DNA of 64,000 nt. Source: Cricetomys ansorgei (lineage: Eukaryota; Chordata; Mammalia; Rodentia; Nesomyidae). Position 1 is the stretch's first letter, and each line of letters starts with the position of its first letter. The position numbers were made by a program, and so were the translations under genes. The notes under the pieces are model-generated. The model saw only the letters and a program-made list of their open reading frames with translations. It did no database searches and was not told where the DNA came from. The stretch spans positions 19,590,501-19,654,500 of the forward strand of contig JAMJFZ010003163.1 of NCBI GenBank assembly GCA_026225945.1, read 5' to 3'. Positions 54,740 through 64,000 of the stretch are shown here, in pieces.

Positions 54740-54866
54740 ACTTTTTGTATTGTTTGCAGATGGATTTCTATGGGGATTGTTTAATTGCTAATGATCTGCA
54801 TGTGCTATTGGTAGAATGCCTGAGTTCTGAAAGAATAAAAACACCTGAGCTCAGATGCTCAGGGTT
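54740..54866 (+). mobile_element. partial LTR of the TGTAG...CAACA family
   Basis: TTTTGTATTGTTTGCAGATG, GTTTAATTGCTAATGATCTG, AAAGAATAAAAACACCTGAG and TCAGATGCTCAGGGTT. It is the only copy in the window with its transcription direction on the plus strand; both ends are missing. Confidence 0.8.
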
Positions 54867-55061
54867 GTGATTTCTTTGACTAGCTTTAGCAGAGTAAAAA
54901 AGGAAATGTAACTTCCATTTCCAATGTGCCCAAGAGGCATGCTGCAAAATACCAGGGCAAATTCTTTGATAGAATTTTGGTTCTGGGCGATATTTGTTGG
55001 TTTGTTTTGGCCAATGACAATTTCTTGACTTTTCATGGTTCTGTTAAGATCTCTATTTGTC

Positions 55062-55105
55062 TATCAATCATCTGTATCTATCTATCAACTATCTATCTAT
55101 CTTTC

Positions 55106-55148
<43 letters not shown>

Positions 55149-55305
55149 ATCTATCTATTAACTATCTATCTATCATCTATCTATCTATCATCTATCTATT
55201 AACTATCTATCATCTATCTATCTATCTATCATCTATCTATCTATCTATCATCTATCTATCTATCTATCATCTATCTATCTATCATCTATCTATTAACTAT
55301 CTATC

Positions 55306-55347
<42 letters not shown>

Positions 55348-55366
55348 TATCTATCTATCATGTATC
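55062..55366. repeat. (TCTA)n array with TTAAC/ATC variants
   Basis: About 300 bp of TCTA units broken by ATC and by the ATCTATTAACTATC variant, which recurs at least three times and shows higher-order duplication. The plus-strand frame here (197 codons) is serine/isoleucine/tyrosine repeat translation, not a gene. Confidence 0.97.
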
Positions 55367-55930
55367 TGTTTATTTTTAGTCTGCTCAGTTAATTGCAGAC
55401 TGCTAGGTGTTTGTCCCTTTGTCTGGGTTACTTTCTTGGCACAGTTTTTCTTTTTATGTATTTTAACTCACTTTCCCTGGGGAGTCATCAGTGATGTTCA
55501 CATTTCATTTTTATCTTAGCTCATGTCCTTTTATTATTCTATCTGTCAGTCTAAGGTTTTTCACTTTTGTTTTATTTTCTGAGAATCAACTTTTGGTTTT
55601 TCAATTCTCTATTGTTTCCCTAAGCTCTCTTTTATTCACCTTGTTCTGTTCTTAGAGGGACTTCCTTTTGGTGACATCTCTACACCTATTTTCTCCTCCT
55701 TTCTACCTCCAGTTATCAGGTAAAGATGGTAGTTTCGGATCTCCATTTTGTTCAGCCCTGGCATCATTCACATGTATAAGTGTCCCTTGAGACTGCTTCA
55801 CTGTATCTCACAAATTTTGATATACTGTCCCACGTGATTGTACAATTTAAGTTGTAAAATCAATGATTCCATGTGGTTAAGGATACTTATGACTTTGATC
55901 TTGTTCGTATTGATTTTGATCTTCTTTTAA

Positions 55931-56454
55931 TGGTTGTTGTGGCTGAATCTTTGCTTAGCTCCATGGATGGACCTGACTGGGGAGGCAAGGGAATGAAGAA
56001 AAGATAGACAGATGGACACTCAGAAACAGATAAGGCTGGGTTACCTAGGTTCTCTGATGGAGAAAACCCAGCACCCTGGGACACTCAATGTGTTTATTAT
56101 GTACAGTTGAACAGAGAGGAGGGGTTATTGCATAAAGCTGAACAAGGAGGTGGGGGTTATGGTATATAGTTGGATCAAGGAGACAGGTCTAGTTAATCTT
56201 GGTAGGAACAATCTCTGAAGGGCAGTAATCTTCAGACTGGAAATTGGGGGACAGAGGCTATGCTGGAAATTTTCTGCACACACTGCCAACATTCACACTT
56301 GGACCATAGGAGTCTTTGTCATTTCTTTGAATATCACCCTGAAGTTTGCTGTTTCCCCACAGGTCTGAGGCTCTGGAGTCCTTGCTGTGTGCATGTCAAT
56401 AGCACACATTCATCCCGGATTTCACTCACTCAGGCCTTTGTCCAGGCCATACAT
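55931..56454. other. unidentified insert within L1 (B)
   Basis: The sequence between recognised L1 pieces is not L1 that I can match. It includes a repeated unit (GGAGG(A/T)GGGGGTTAT-type at 56120-56160) and may be a diverged LTR or unique DNA. Confidence 0.3.
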
Positions 56455-56964
56455 TGTAACAGTTTTTTTTTTTTTTAAGGTGTATTGCTGTTTTCTGCCA
56501 TTTGGGTCTGGGCTCTCAATCCTTCTCTGTTTGGGGGTCAAAAGGTAAATGTTTTCTTAAAAGGTAACTCTTTTCTTAAAAGCTGTAACCATTTCTAAAT
56601 GCTGTGTCTAAGCTTGAAGCCTTTTGTAACTGTTGCTTTTTCACTGGTAACTTGACTCCACCCCTCTGTTCCCTTTCCCAGCTGTTAGCTGTTACTGAGA
56701 AAGATTCCTAATGGAACTGTCTTTTCCGAGCCTTGTTTCTGCCTGCTTTCTCTATAGTCAGCTTCTGAAGCTCACTGTCTTCCCTGCCACCACCCAACCA
56801 ACTCTGGTGCTCACTCTTTCCCTGACACCACCCAATTGTCTTTTTCCAACTGTCATACTTTCTTAAATACCTCCCCCCAAGCGGTTCCCAGAAGTCCAGG
56901 TGGCATGTAACCATAAGGAAAGTTGCACGGTACAAAAAGTTTCTTGGCAAAACGTTCCCCTACA
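56455..56964 (-). mobile_element. LTR, same family as 6613-7117 (copy 2)
   Basis: Plus strand runs TGTAACAG to GTTCCCCTACA (TG...CA ends), about 510 bp. Flanks ATACAT (56449-56454) and GTACAT (56965-56970) agree at five of six bases, a likely 6-bp target duplication. On the minus strand a TATTTAAGAAAG element could be a TATA-like box in U3. It interrupts L1 (B). Confidence 0.7.
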
Positions 56965-57542
56965 GTACATGTTGCAGTAGTTGTGTTTCTTTTGTAAGAA
57001 CAGAATTGACCTTGGTTGTCTGATTCACAATCTCAGTATGTTCTCTTTTTTTTGTAGTATTTAGAACATTTACATTTAGTGTAATTATTGACATAGCTGG
57101 TTTAAATCTGTCATTTGAATTTTTCTGTTTGATCCACCATTTCTTCCTTCTGCCTTTCTTTTCTGCTTTACTTTGGATATTTAAAAAATTTAGAGAGCTA
57201 GAACACTTCCATTTAGTTTCCCAATTTTTTGTGGTCTTTCATATATATTATTTCTGCAAGTGTAAGAATCTTGGGAAGACAATGTTATTATCTTTGCTTT
57301 AAATGATTTGTTTTTTATTAGCAGAACTGAAAAGAAAGAAAAAGTGGTCTTTTATCTCAAAAACGCTGTTACCATTTCCAGTGTATTCATCCTTTTAAAC
57401 ATATTTGAATTTTCATGTTTTAATTACTCTTTCACAGAATTTTTCAATGAATTTATTTTTTATGTCTTTGAGGAGTAAGACTGCTGACAACAAATTATTT
57501 GAGCCTTTCTTTATCTGAAATTACATCTATTTTGTTCTTTCT

Positions 57543-57618
57543 AATAAGCCAGGGTCTTGCTGTGTCCTGAAATCTGAAGGTTGGCCTTGAACTCTCAATT
57601 CTCCTCTCTTAGCCTCCC
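57543..57618 (-). mobile_element. old B1-like fragment
   Basis: AGCCAGGGTCTTGCTGTGTC, GGCCTTGAACTCTCAATTC and TTAGCCTCCC resemble the left half of a reverse 7SL-type monomer. Confidence 0.55.
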
Positions 57619-57876
57619 ACTCCCTCTTATTTTTCTATACACAGCTCTGGATATGCAATTGTTCTAGACACAACTCTGGTTTAGAGCTCCCTCCTCTACC
57701 TCAATTTTTAGACATCAGTATTCCCCTGGATGCTCTATTGTTTTCTCTGACTGCTTTATAGACCTGTATTTCACCTTTTTAAAAGTTAGCACATGGCTGT
57801 GAATACATAGGTGTCATGGTTTTGGGTTTTTAATGCTGATTACATTTATTGTTTGAGTAGGCTGAGCTGTGCTGGT

Positions 57877-57965
57877 TGGCTTTCCTCAGCTTGACACAAA
57901 CCTAGACATATTTGGAAAATGAAACCTCAGTTGAGAACATGCCTCCATGGCTGGTGGTCACTGGG
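57877..57965 (+). mobile_element. ORR1-type LTR, 5' fragment
   Basis: TGTGCTGGTTGGCTTTCCTC, AGCTTGACACAAACCTAGAC and CATGCCTCCATGGCTGGTGG. Truncated after about 90 bp. Confidence 0.75.
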
Positions 57966-58007
57966 CAGTTTGGTGTTAAGATGATGTAGGGGAGGGGAGA
58001 GCAACTG

Positions 58008-58200
58008 ACGTCTAATTAGCCTTCATTTGAATCTCCACGCAGCAATTACGACTTCTGAGCAGCGGGCGTTGTTATTGAGGGTCGCCTGTGAGGCGCGTCT
58101 AATTATTATAATCACTGCGCGCCTAATGATGCTAATGGGGCGCAGTGTGGCTGCGTGCCCCGGTCAGCAGCAGGCCGCAGAGGGTGGGGAAGGAAGCTGC
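58008..58200. promoter_or_regulatory. candidate conserved enhancer with palindrome-framed homeodomain cluster
   Basis: GACGTCTAATTAGCCTTCAT, CAGCAATTACGAC, GTTATTGAGG, CTAATTATTATAATCAC and CCTAATGATGCTAATGG give at least six TAAT-type cores within 130 bp. They lie in a CG-rich, repeat-free background. The inverted repeat AGGCGCG (58091-58097) / CGCGCCT (58118-58124) frames the central AT-rich core. Strongest enhancer candidate in the window; conservation untested. Confidence 0.6.
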
Positions 58201-58234
58201 TAGGAGGAACAGGCTGTGGCAATGTCCTTCATTT

Positions 58235-58430
58235 AATACCCACCAGGCACTGCACACAGGTCATCTCACCTGCGGCCCTCCCAACAATCCCCTAAAGTGA
58301 TTCCATCGTACTGCCTCTCACGAAGTCTTGTGCTGTAGATGAGTGTGCTAGGACCAAGAGAGGACCACTTGGCCAAGGAGGCCCAGCTGAGATGCTGCAG
58401 AGCTGAGATTAGCAATCAAGCAGCTTGACA
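58235..58430. mobile_element. MIR remnant
   Basis: CACCAGGCACTGCACACAGG, TCACCTGCGGCCCTCCCAAC and GCAGAGCTGAGATTAGC follow MIR. Confidence 0.6.
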
Positions 58431-58550
58431 CTCTCTTTACAGACTCTCTCTCTTCCTTTCTCCCTCTTCCCTTCTTTCCTGACCAATACTTATCAACTAG
58501 CATATGTCAGGCACAGGCCACTGATGGTCACATTCTGATTGGGGGAAGGG

Positions 58551-58551
<1 letters not shown>

Positions 58552-58590
<39 letters not shown>
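58552..58590. repeat. (CA)n microsatellite
   Basis: About 18 CA units, uninterrupted after a TA step. Confidence 0.97.
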
Positions 58591-58592
<2 letters not shown>

Positions 58593-58599
58593 ATAGAGG

Positions 58600-58700
58600 G
58601 CTCACTATGGACCAAACACTTTACTGAGTCCATTTAAATTTACATATAATATGATCCGTGGCAAGATTTCTTGCAGGATGAGGAGCTGGATAGCAGAGGG
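58600..58700. mobile_element. MIR remnant
   Basis: GGCTCACTATGGACCAAACA then TTACTGAGTCCATTTAAAT resembles the 'actatgtgccaggcactg' segment of MIR. Confidence 0.5.
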
Positions 58701-59860
58701 GTGAGTGAGAAAAGCATCTGTTATAAGAACAGGTAGATGTTTTCCTCTCATTAAGGATGAGCAGATTTGACTGTAGCCAGAGGAGGAGCTTGTAGGACCT
58801 TCCGGGAACTGTTGTAGGAATTAGTGCCCTGCTGGTGCGCTAACCTGGGCAGGAACCTATAAAGAATGTTCAAAAGATGGTGAAGAGGCCAGAGAGGTGG
58901 GGCAGGTGAACAGGGAGAGAGTGTTGCGAGGGAGGGCCAGAGCCGTGGCTGGAGCAGCTTCTTGAAGGTTTTATCATGGCAGTTTCTTGGTTCTTTATTC
59001 CAACTGTGTTGGGAAGCCTTAGGAGGGCTTGGGTAAGACATTGTCTGAGCAGATTGTGCCCCATTTCTCCAATTATGTGGCCCAGATGCTGGTTTCTGCA
59101 GACACCATCAGGGCCCTGACTGAGGGCTGCTTCCTACAAAGCCCTATGAGTCTGCCAGGGGTAACCTGTGCCACCTGGATCCCTCTCCCTCCACCGCAGG
59201 AGAACACTACATTATGTCTCACCAGAGTGCCCAGTAGAACAAGCTGCTACCCAGTGTCTGCTCAGTGCTCTGCCCCCTGAGAGATGCACTGCCTTGATTG
59301 GCAGTTCTCTGGAGAGGGGTTCTGATAGGTTCACCTTGGCCCAGGGGACTCCTCCCCTTCTGCAAAGCTAGGCGTTGAGCCTAATTAGTAACAGACTCCT
59401 CCCCAATGTAGGTGTGGCTCCTGCTCAGTGGGGACCCTGCCTGGTCTCTATAGGTCCTCCCGGTTCATGGTGGTTTTTGAATTTACCACCCAGTACTTAA
59501 CTGTGTCTAGTAGAATGGGTGCTTAGCAGAAGTATAACTCAGATAACCTCAGAGCCTGTCCACTCCCACACCTGCAAGATGGATGGTGTGGTCAACCGCC
59601 TGGTTTTCTATCCTCTTCTAATCTGCACATGAGAACAACAAACTCTTCTCCTGCACTTGGCAGGAGAAGGCATCTCATCGGGAATTCAGATAACAGGAGG
59701 CTGGTATCCTGAGGGTCTAGGAAGAGTCAGTGCACATCCTGTCACCTATCATCCTGGACCAGGGGCTGTCCTCCACACTGTCACCCCTGTCCAATGTCAG
59801 GAGCATTTACTTTCATTCAAAATAGCTCACTTTCAAAATAGCTCACTCCTATTTTGTCAC
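58701..59860. other. unique non-coding stretch
   Basis: No repeat or exon recognised across 1.1 kb. Confidence 0.45.
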
Positions 59861-59942
59861 TGGGACTGGAGCTCAGTGGTGGAACCTTAGCCTAGCCTGT
59901 GCAAGTCCCTGGGTTCCAGCCCCAGAATTACAAAGTCTCTCT
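59861..59942 (+). mobile_element. ID SINE
   Basis: TGGGACTGGAGCTCAGTGGT ... GTCCCTGGGTTCCAGCCCC then AGAATTACAAAG. Forward ID-type element with both promoter boxes recognisable. Confidence 0.85.
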
Positions 59943-60044
59943 TTCTCCCCCCTCCCTCTCTTTCTCCTTGTCATTTTTATATCAAATTTTTGGTTTTGTT
60001 TTGAAATACTAGGTTTTGCAAGACTGGGCTTGCCTTTTTTAGCT

Positions 60045-60590
60045 TATATGTTGACGAAGTCATTCCCCGTTGGAGGGACAATTGCACTTCCATTTTGCAC
60101 AGGCCCCACCATTGCTGCCTGCTCTGCTCTGGACTTTGCCTAGGGCCTGTAGAGGCACAGGAATCTGTGACATCCGAGGAAAGGTGACCTGCGGCTGCAG
60201 GGAGCAAGGCCAGGTTTCCCCAGGCAGGGCTCAGGGGCTGCGGGTGAGCCTCCTCCCTGCAGCTACTTCCCAGGCCGCCCGCTGTGGAGGCATCCCAGCA
60301 GGGGAGACCGAGGCAGGGCACCCGTGGGGACGCTTCGAGGAAATAGAAAATATTTTCCCAGGCAAAGTCAACACTGCTATTTGTTTTAGTTGCTTAAATT
60401 ATATGTGTTATTTATTTTTTAAGTGGTCTGTCATTATTGGTGAATGGGGAAGGCACCGGCCTCACAATGCAACCAAAATTTTCGATATGTGCTATGTAGT
60501 TATTAACAAATGAGCTTCTCATCTTTGCAAAAGGCTCTGTGCATGAAGCCCCGGAGCTTGTGTCTTCTTATTGGCTAATTACAGTCATGA
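60045..60590. promoter_or_regulatory. candidate conserved non-coding element
   Basis: Repeat-free. The right half is AT-rich with AGAAAATATTTTCCCAGG, GTTTTAGTTGCTTAAATTAT, TGTCATTATTGGTGAATGGG, GTAGTTATTAACAAATGAG and ATTGGCTAATTACAGTCATG. ATTGGCTAATTACAG combines a CCAAT-box core with a homeodomain site. A 147-codon plus-strand frame crosses it (60070-60513) without any domain. Confidence 0.5.
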
Positions 60591-62616
60591 GGAGGGCGTG
60601 GCCTGTGTGGTGGGGAGCAGACTGGGGGGGGGGCTGCTGCACCCTGCCTCTTCCGTCCATCCATGTTAATATGGTCATTCACTGTAGGAGCTTTGGCAGT
60701 GTGTGTGACCAGCCTGTTCAAGGCGCCCTGCACTGCACCTTGTGTGCGTGTGAAAATGTCACATCACAGCCTGTTGCTTTGTACAACTCAAACATATGAC
60801 AATATATTCCAGGATTGGGTCCTCCTTGGGAAGCACTGTTTCGGATTCTGAGAAAGAGAAAATGAATGTGGAGCCTGAAGCCCCCACTTCCAAGGTGTTT
60901 GCGCTATACCACGGTTGAGTGGTCTGTGTAGGTCAGCGCAACCCTCCCGACTGCCCTAGGAAGCTATGTTAGCCCCATTCCATAGATGTGGAAGCTGAGA
61001 CACTGAGGCACACAGTAGATATAGGCTTCCAGTAAGTATGAAAAGGCTCTTGCTTTGAAAGAAAAGTGGGGGCAGAGCTCCAAGATCAAGCAAGACCTGG
61101 AAGAGGTCAGCTGTGGACCCGGTGACCAGAAAAATCCTTACAGAGGAGGCGGTGGAATACACCACAGGGAGGTCCTAGGAAGAGAACAGCATGTGCCAAG
61201 GCCATGAGGTAGAAATGAGCTTGGTAGGGAGGTGAGAAGGGATGGGGAAGGAGGTAAGGAGGGGCTAGGGAGGGAGGTTTTGCTGCAGAAACCTGATTGC
61301 ATTGTGACCCCAGTGCATCCCAATGGGCCCTCAGATGATCCTTGGCTGGTGGGGGATGGGTGCAGGTATCCAGCCTGTGTGTGGGTGTCTGGCCAAAGAA
61401 GTGTTTGATTGGAGGCTGGGTTTCTCAAAACAGGGGCGAGGCCACCGTCCCTTGCTTCCTACTCTGCTTCTCTGGCACCTTTGACACACATACAGATACC
61501 AGAAGCTATGGCGTGAAAGGGCCCCACAGGATCCTGGGCTGAACTCTTGGTCTCCATCCGGTGGCACTACTTTCGGAGGTGGGAGAAAGGTTAGGGTGGG
61601 GCCAGGCTGGAGGAAACAGGACACCGAGAGCATGCCTTTGAGGATTATCCCAGCCCCCAGCCCCCGGCCCCCTCCTCTCCCTTGGCTTCCTGTCCTCAAT
61701 GAAGTAAATATGGCCTCTTCCTCCATAGGCTTCTGCCACTAAAGCATTCTGCCAGAGCACACACAGCCACATCTCCATGCCGTGACTCTTCTGAAACCAA
61801 GAGCGGAAATACTCTTCCTCCCCTGCAGCATCCCCTTGGACCTGTGGTCACAAAGAAGACAAGATAAGCCAGGGAGCAGAGCCTGCCATGCCTTTGTAAT
61901 GACGAGCGCTTGGGTGTGGAGCCCTAGGGTTCCAGTGCAAAGAGGAATCACAGAACGCAGAGCCCAGGCCTCCTGGGGAAAGGTGAAAGATAGCGTTCTC
62001 TTCCTGTCAAGGTCAGGGTCTGTTCAGAGGGCTCCTGGTGTCAGGGGTCTGTATGTGAGACAGCTCAGGTTAGGGAGACCAGGCTAGGGGGACTCCTTGT
62101 CTTGGAGCCTGCGTGATGTGTGGTGACATTTTTGGTCTGGAGCTGAAGATGGGAAGAGGGTACTTAAAGCTGAAGTCGCCTCCTGCACGGATGTCTCTGG
62201 AGGGGCAGGGACTCTGAAAGCAGAACTCTGGCCCTGGGACATATGAGTCAGGGAGATTTTAGTTCAACACAGTGAAGGATTTTGTAATGGTGGAGCTGTC
62301 TGACAGCTAGAGATGGAGGCTTAAGCACCAGGCAGAGTAGACAAGCCTCAGAGCGAGGATGGAATGAGTTAATTCATGGAAAACACTCAGAAGCCTGCCT
62401 GCTGAAGCCATTGAATGTACCTGTGCTCACTATGTTCTTAGCACTCCTGCTGGAAGGACTCAGCCAGTCCAGGTACCACCCTGGCTGGGGTGATAGAGCT
62501 GACTCCAGTGTTGTAGAACAGTTTCATCCCTGGAGCACTGGTTCCACCTGCCTGCCATTGGCTTAGGATGAAGTGGCAGTATCTCTAGTCCTGGGTCTCA
62601 CAGTCCACTGTCATGG

Positions 62617-62653
<37 letters not shown>

Positions 62654-63225
62654 CTGTTGGTTGAATACCACCACGTCACTCTGAGTTCTTTCAACTCTGG
62701 GAAAGGATGTGCTATGCAAGTTGGTAATATGGCTTGTATTGGATCAAAATCTCCCTGAGAAACACAATCACAGACTCCAGAACATGTCTTACTCCATGAA
62801 CAAGGCCAGAAGCCAGCTGAGCTTCACGCTTGGGCTGGTTCTGCTTGCTGAGAGCTTTTGGTGATGATGTGACCAGATGCTGAGGACATTAGTAAAGCAT
62901 GTTGTTGGGTGTGCCCGAGGGGGCATTTCAGAAAGCTGTCCTGATGAATGGCTCACACTACGGATGGAATTAAGACTTGAACAGGTTATTGGGAGAGGCC
63001 GATGGTGGATGCTGAAGGTGGTAAGAGTATGTAAGTCACGAAGGTCTCTTGTTGAAGGGCGTGTCTGGCTCTGGCCCCCTCCTGCCTGTTTGCTTCCTGC
63101 CACATGACCTGCTCCCTTGCGTCTTCCTGGCCTAGTTCTCCGCCTCCACATCACCCAGAAACCATGGCCCATGACTCCAGCTGAGTGTTGAGTGAAGTCT
63201 CTGAACCTGTGTGTGAGTCAAGATG
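60591..63225. other. mostly unique stretch
   Basis: It holds a MIR-like remnant at 60956-61035 (GTTAGCCCCATTCCATAGAT, CTGAGACACTGAGGCACACA) and a (GT)n run at 62620-62648. Otherwise no repeat or exon was recognised in 2.6 kb. Frames of up to 131 codons lack domains. Confidence 0.5.
62620..62648. repeat. (GT)n microsatellite
   Basis: About 14 GT units. Confidence 0.95.
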
Positions 63226-63355
63226 GTTTCTCTGTTGTAACTCTGGCTGTCCTGGAACTCGCTCTGTAGACCAGGCTGGCCTAGAACTCACAGAGATCCA
63301 TTTGCTTCTGCCTCCGGAGTGCTGGGATTAAAGGTGTGCATCACCACACCCGGGA
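63226..63355 (-). mobile_element. B1 SINE lacking its 3' end
   Basis: TGGTTTCTCTGTTGTAACTC, CTGTAGACCAGGCTGGCC and GGGATTAAAGGTGTGCATCA. The GAGACAGGG segment and the T-run are missing, so the copy is 3' truncated. It carries the cricetid-like TTGTAACTCTGG and CACAGAGATCC variants. Confidence 0.93.
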
Positions 63356-63884
63356 ATCCTCCCTTCTTTAGGCTACTTTTCTCAGACATTTGTAAAAGTG
63401 GTGGTGGGGTCTGCACCAGCCACCATGGCAGGGGAGGCCTGATGATGAAAGAGGAGGAGGAGGAAGAAGGCATCAGAAGGATATCAGCCATTACTTCTGT
63501 CATGTCTCCCTCCCTGGGACACCCACAGCTTGAGAGGCAGCCATCACATACCCTGCCCTGTATCCCAGCTCATCCCTGTGGCATCATGGGAGCTAAGGAC
63601 TGTCATCTTCAGTCTGTTTACAGAAAAATGAGGCATATAGAGCTGATGCTCCAGGGTCAGGGCTACAGTGCAGCAGGGGGGTGGAGCCAGGTCAGGTGAC
63701 CCCGCCTCGGCCAGCCAGCTACTGCCAGAGCATTTGGTCCACTGAGCAGAGGGCAGAATGGGCTACATGCTTGGTGTCAGAGTGAGACAGAGAGGGAGCT
63801 GTCCTTTCCTTCCCCCAAGGTCAGACTGATATGTCCTTGGTGATTCCCCTTTCTCAGTGCCGGGCCACGAAGCAGTGATAACCA
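63356..63884. other. unique non-coding stretch
   Basis: A short GAGGAGGAGGAGGAAGAAGG tract occurs at 63450-63470. Nothing else recognised. Confidence 0.4.
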
Positions 63885-64000
63885 CTCCATTTCAGCTGAG
63901 ATCACTTGTTTTTTCCCCCATTCTCAACTGGGCTCTCCCTTGAGACCCTGGTGTTAATGAAATCAAACAAAATGAAAATGGGTAAATTATTGCAAAGCTC
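63885..64000. promoter_or_regulatory. candidate conserved patch at window edge
   Basis: TTTCAGCTGAGATCACTTG, GTGTTAATGAAATCAAACAA and GGGTAAATTATTGCAAAGC are repeat-free and AT-rich like the enhancer candidates. The block continues beyond the window. Confidence 0.35.

Larger units (their letters stand above)
51715..57850 (-). mobile_element. old L1 (B), fragmented by later insertions
   Basis: A second minus-strand L1. The 3' end lies at 51715-52140 (GCTGTGAACATTTGTGTACA). ORF2 pieces follow at 52506-53340 (GGCCCATTTTGAGTTAGTTT), 53701-54225 (TTATTCTTTTCATGCTATTA), 54441-54560, 55500-55930 and 56965-57850 (ACATTTACATTTAGTGTAAT). Order and orientation are kept, so it is one element. No coding frame survives. 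Confidence 0.8.

Noticed and set aside
54926..55519. 197-codon frame rich in serine, isoleucine and tyrosine
   Set aside because: Most of it is translation of the TCTA microsatellite; flanking parts are L1-region sequence.
61553..61570. CCATCCGGTGGCACTA as a CTCF site
   Set aside because: The important A of the core is replaced by C; too weak to list.

Overview
This window looks like non-coding nuclear DNA from a muroid rodent. The evidence is the mobile-element set: B1, B2/B3 and ID SINEs, rodent MaLR LTRs of the MT and ORR1 types, rodent ERVs, and long CA/GT, TCTA and TA microsatellites. Several B1 copies read 'CTGTTGTAACTCTGG' and 'AACTCACAGAGATCC' where the mouse B1 I remember has 'GTGTAGCCCTGG' and 'AACTCAGAAATCC'. 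That points to a cricetid (vole, hamster or deer-mouse type) more than to mouse. This is a judgement from memory, not a computed assignment. I found no exon, no conserved protein domain and no tRNA or rRNA gene. The open reading frames in the window are short, run through repeats or unique DNA, and match no family I recognise. I therefore read it as a gene desert or a very large intron.

Layout. 1-4.4 kb: mostly unique DNA with two B2-type SINEs and three strong CTCF-like motifs, all on the minus strand. 4.4-5.4 kb: a complex GT array and a 41-bp minisatellite grown inside a SINE. 5.4-9.2 kb: unique DNA with one LTR and an AT-rich, homeodomain-motif-rich candidate enhancer (8.1-8.7 kb). 9.2-21.4 kb: repeat-rich, with L1 pieces in both orientations, MaLR LTRs, SINEs and a candidate processed pseudogene. 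21.4-29.2 kb: mostly unique, with candidate conserved non-coding elements at 23.3-24.4 and 27.9-28.3 kb and a GAGTCAG-rich repeat at 25.4-26.0 kb. 30.2-32.3 kb: a two-LTR endogenous retroviral element on the minus strand. 32.3-46 kb: unique DNA with candidate enhancers (32.5, 33.7, 36.4, 42.9, 44.5 kb), scattered MaLR LTRs and a plus-strand CTCF-like motif at 38.5 kb. 46.3-57.9 kb: two old, heavily interrupted minus-strand L1 elements that have received at least fifteen later insertions. 58-64 kb: unique DNA with candidate enhancers at 58.0 and 60.0-60.6 kb and at the right edge.

No genes here work together. The likely function is regulatory: several repeat-free, AT-rich islands packed with TAAT-type homeodomain, octamer and SOX-like motifs lie between strong CTCF-like motifs of opposite orientation. 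This arrangement is typical of gene deserts around developmental transcription-factor genes. I could not run an alignment, so conservation is inferred from composition and absence of repeats, and I cannot name the neighbouring gene. The most unusual structures are an old LTR family present five times (one copy with a perfect 6-bp target duplication, one as a 2.1-kb element with a polypurine tract), an inverted L1 fragment held between inverted microsatellites, and a palindrome-framed homeodomain cluster at 58.09 kb.
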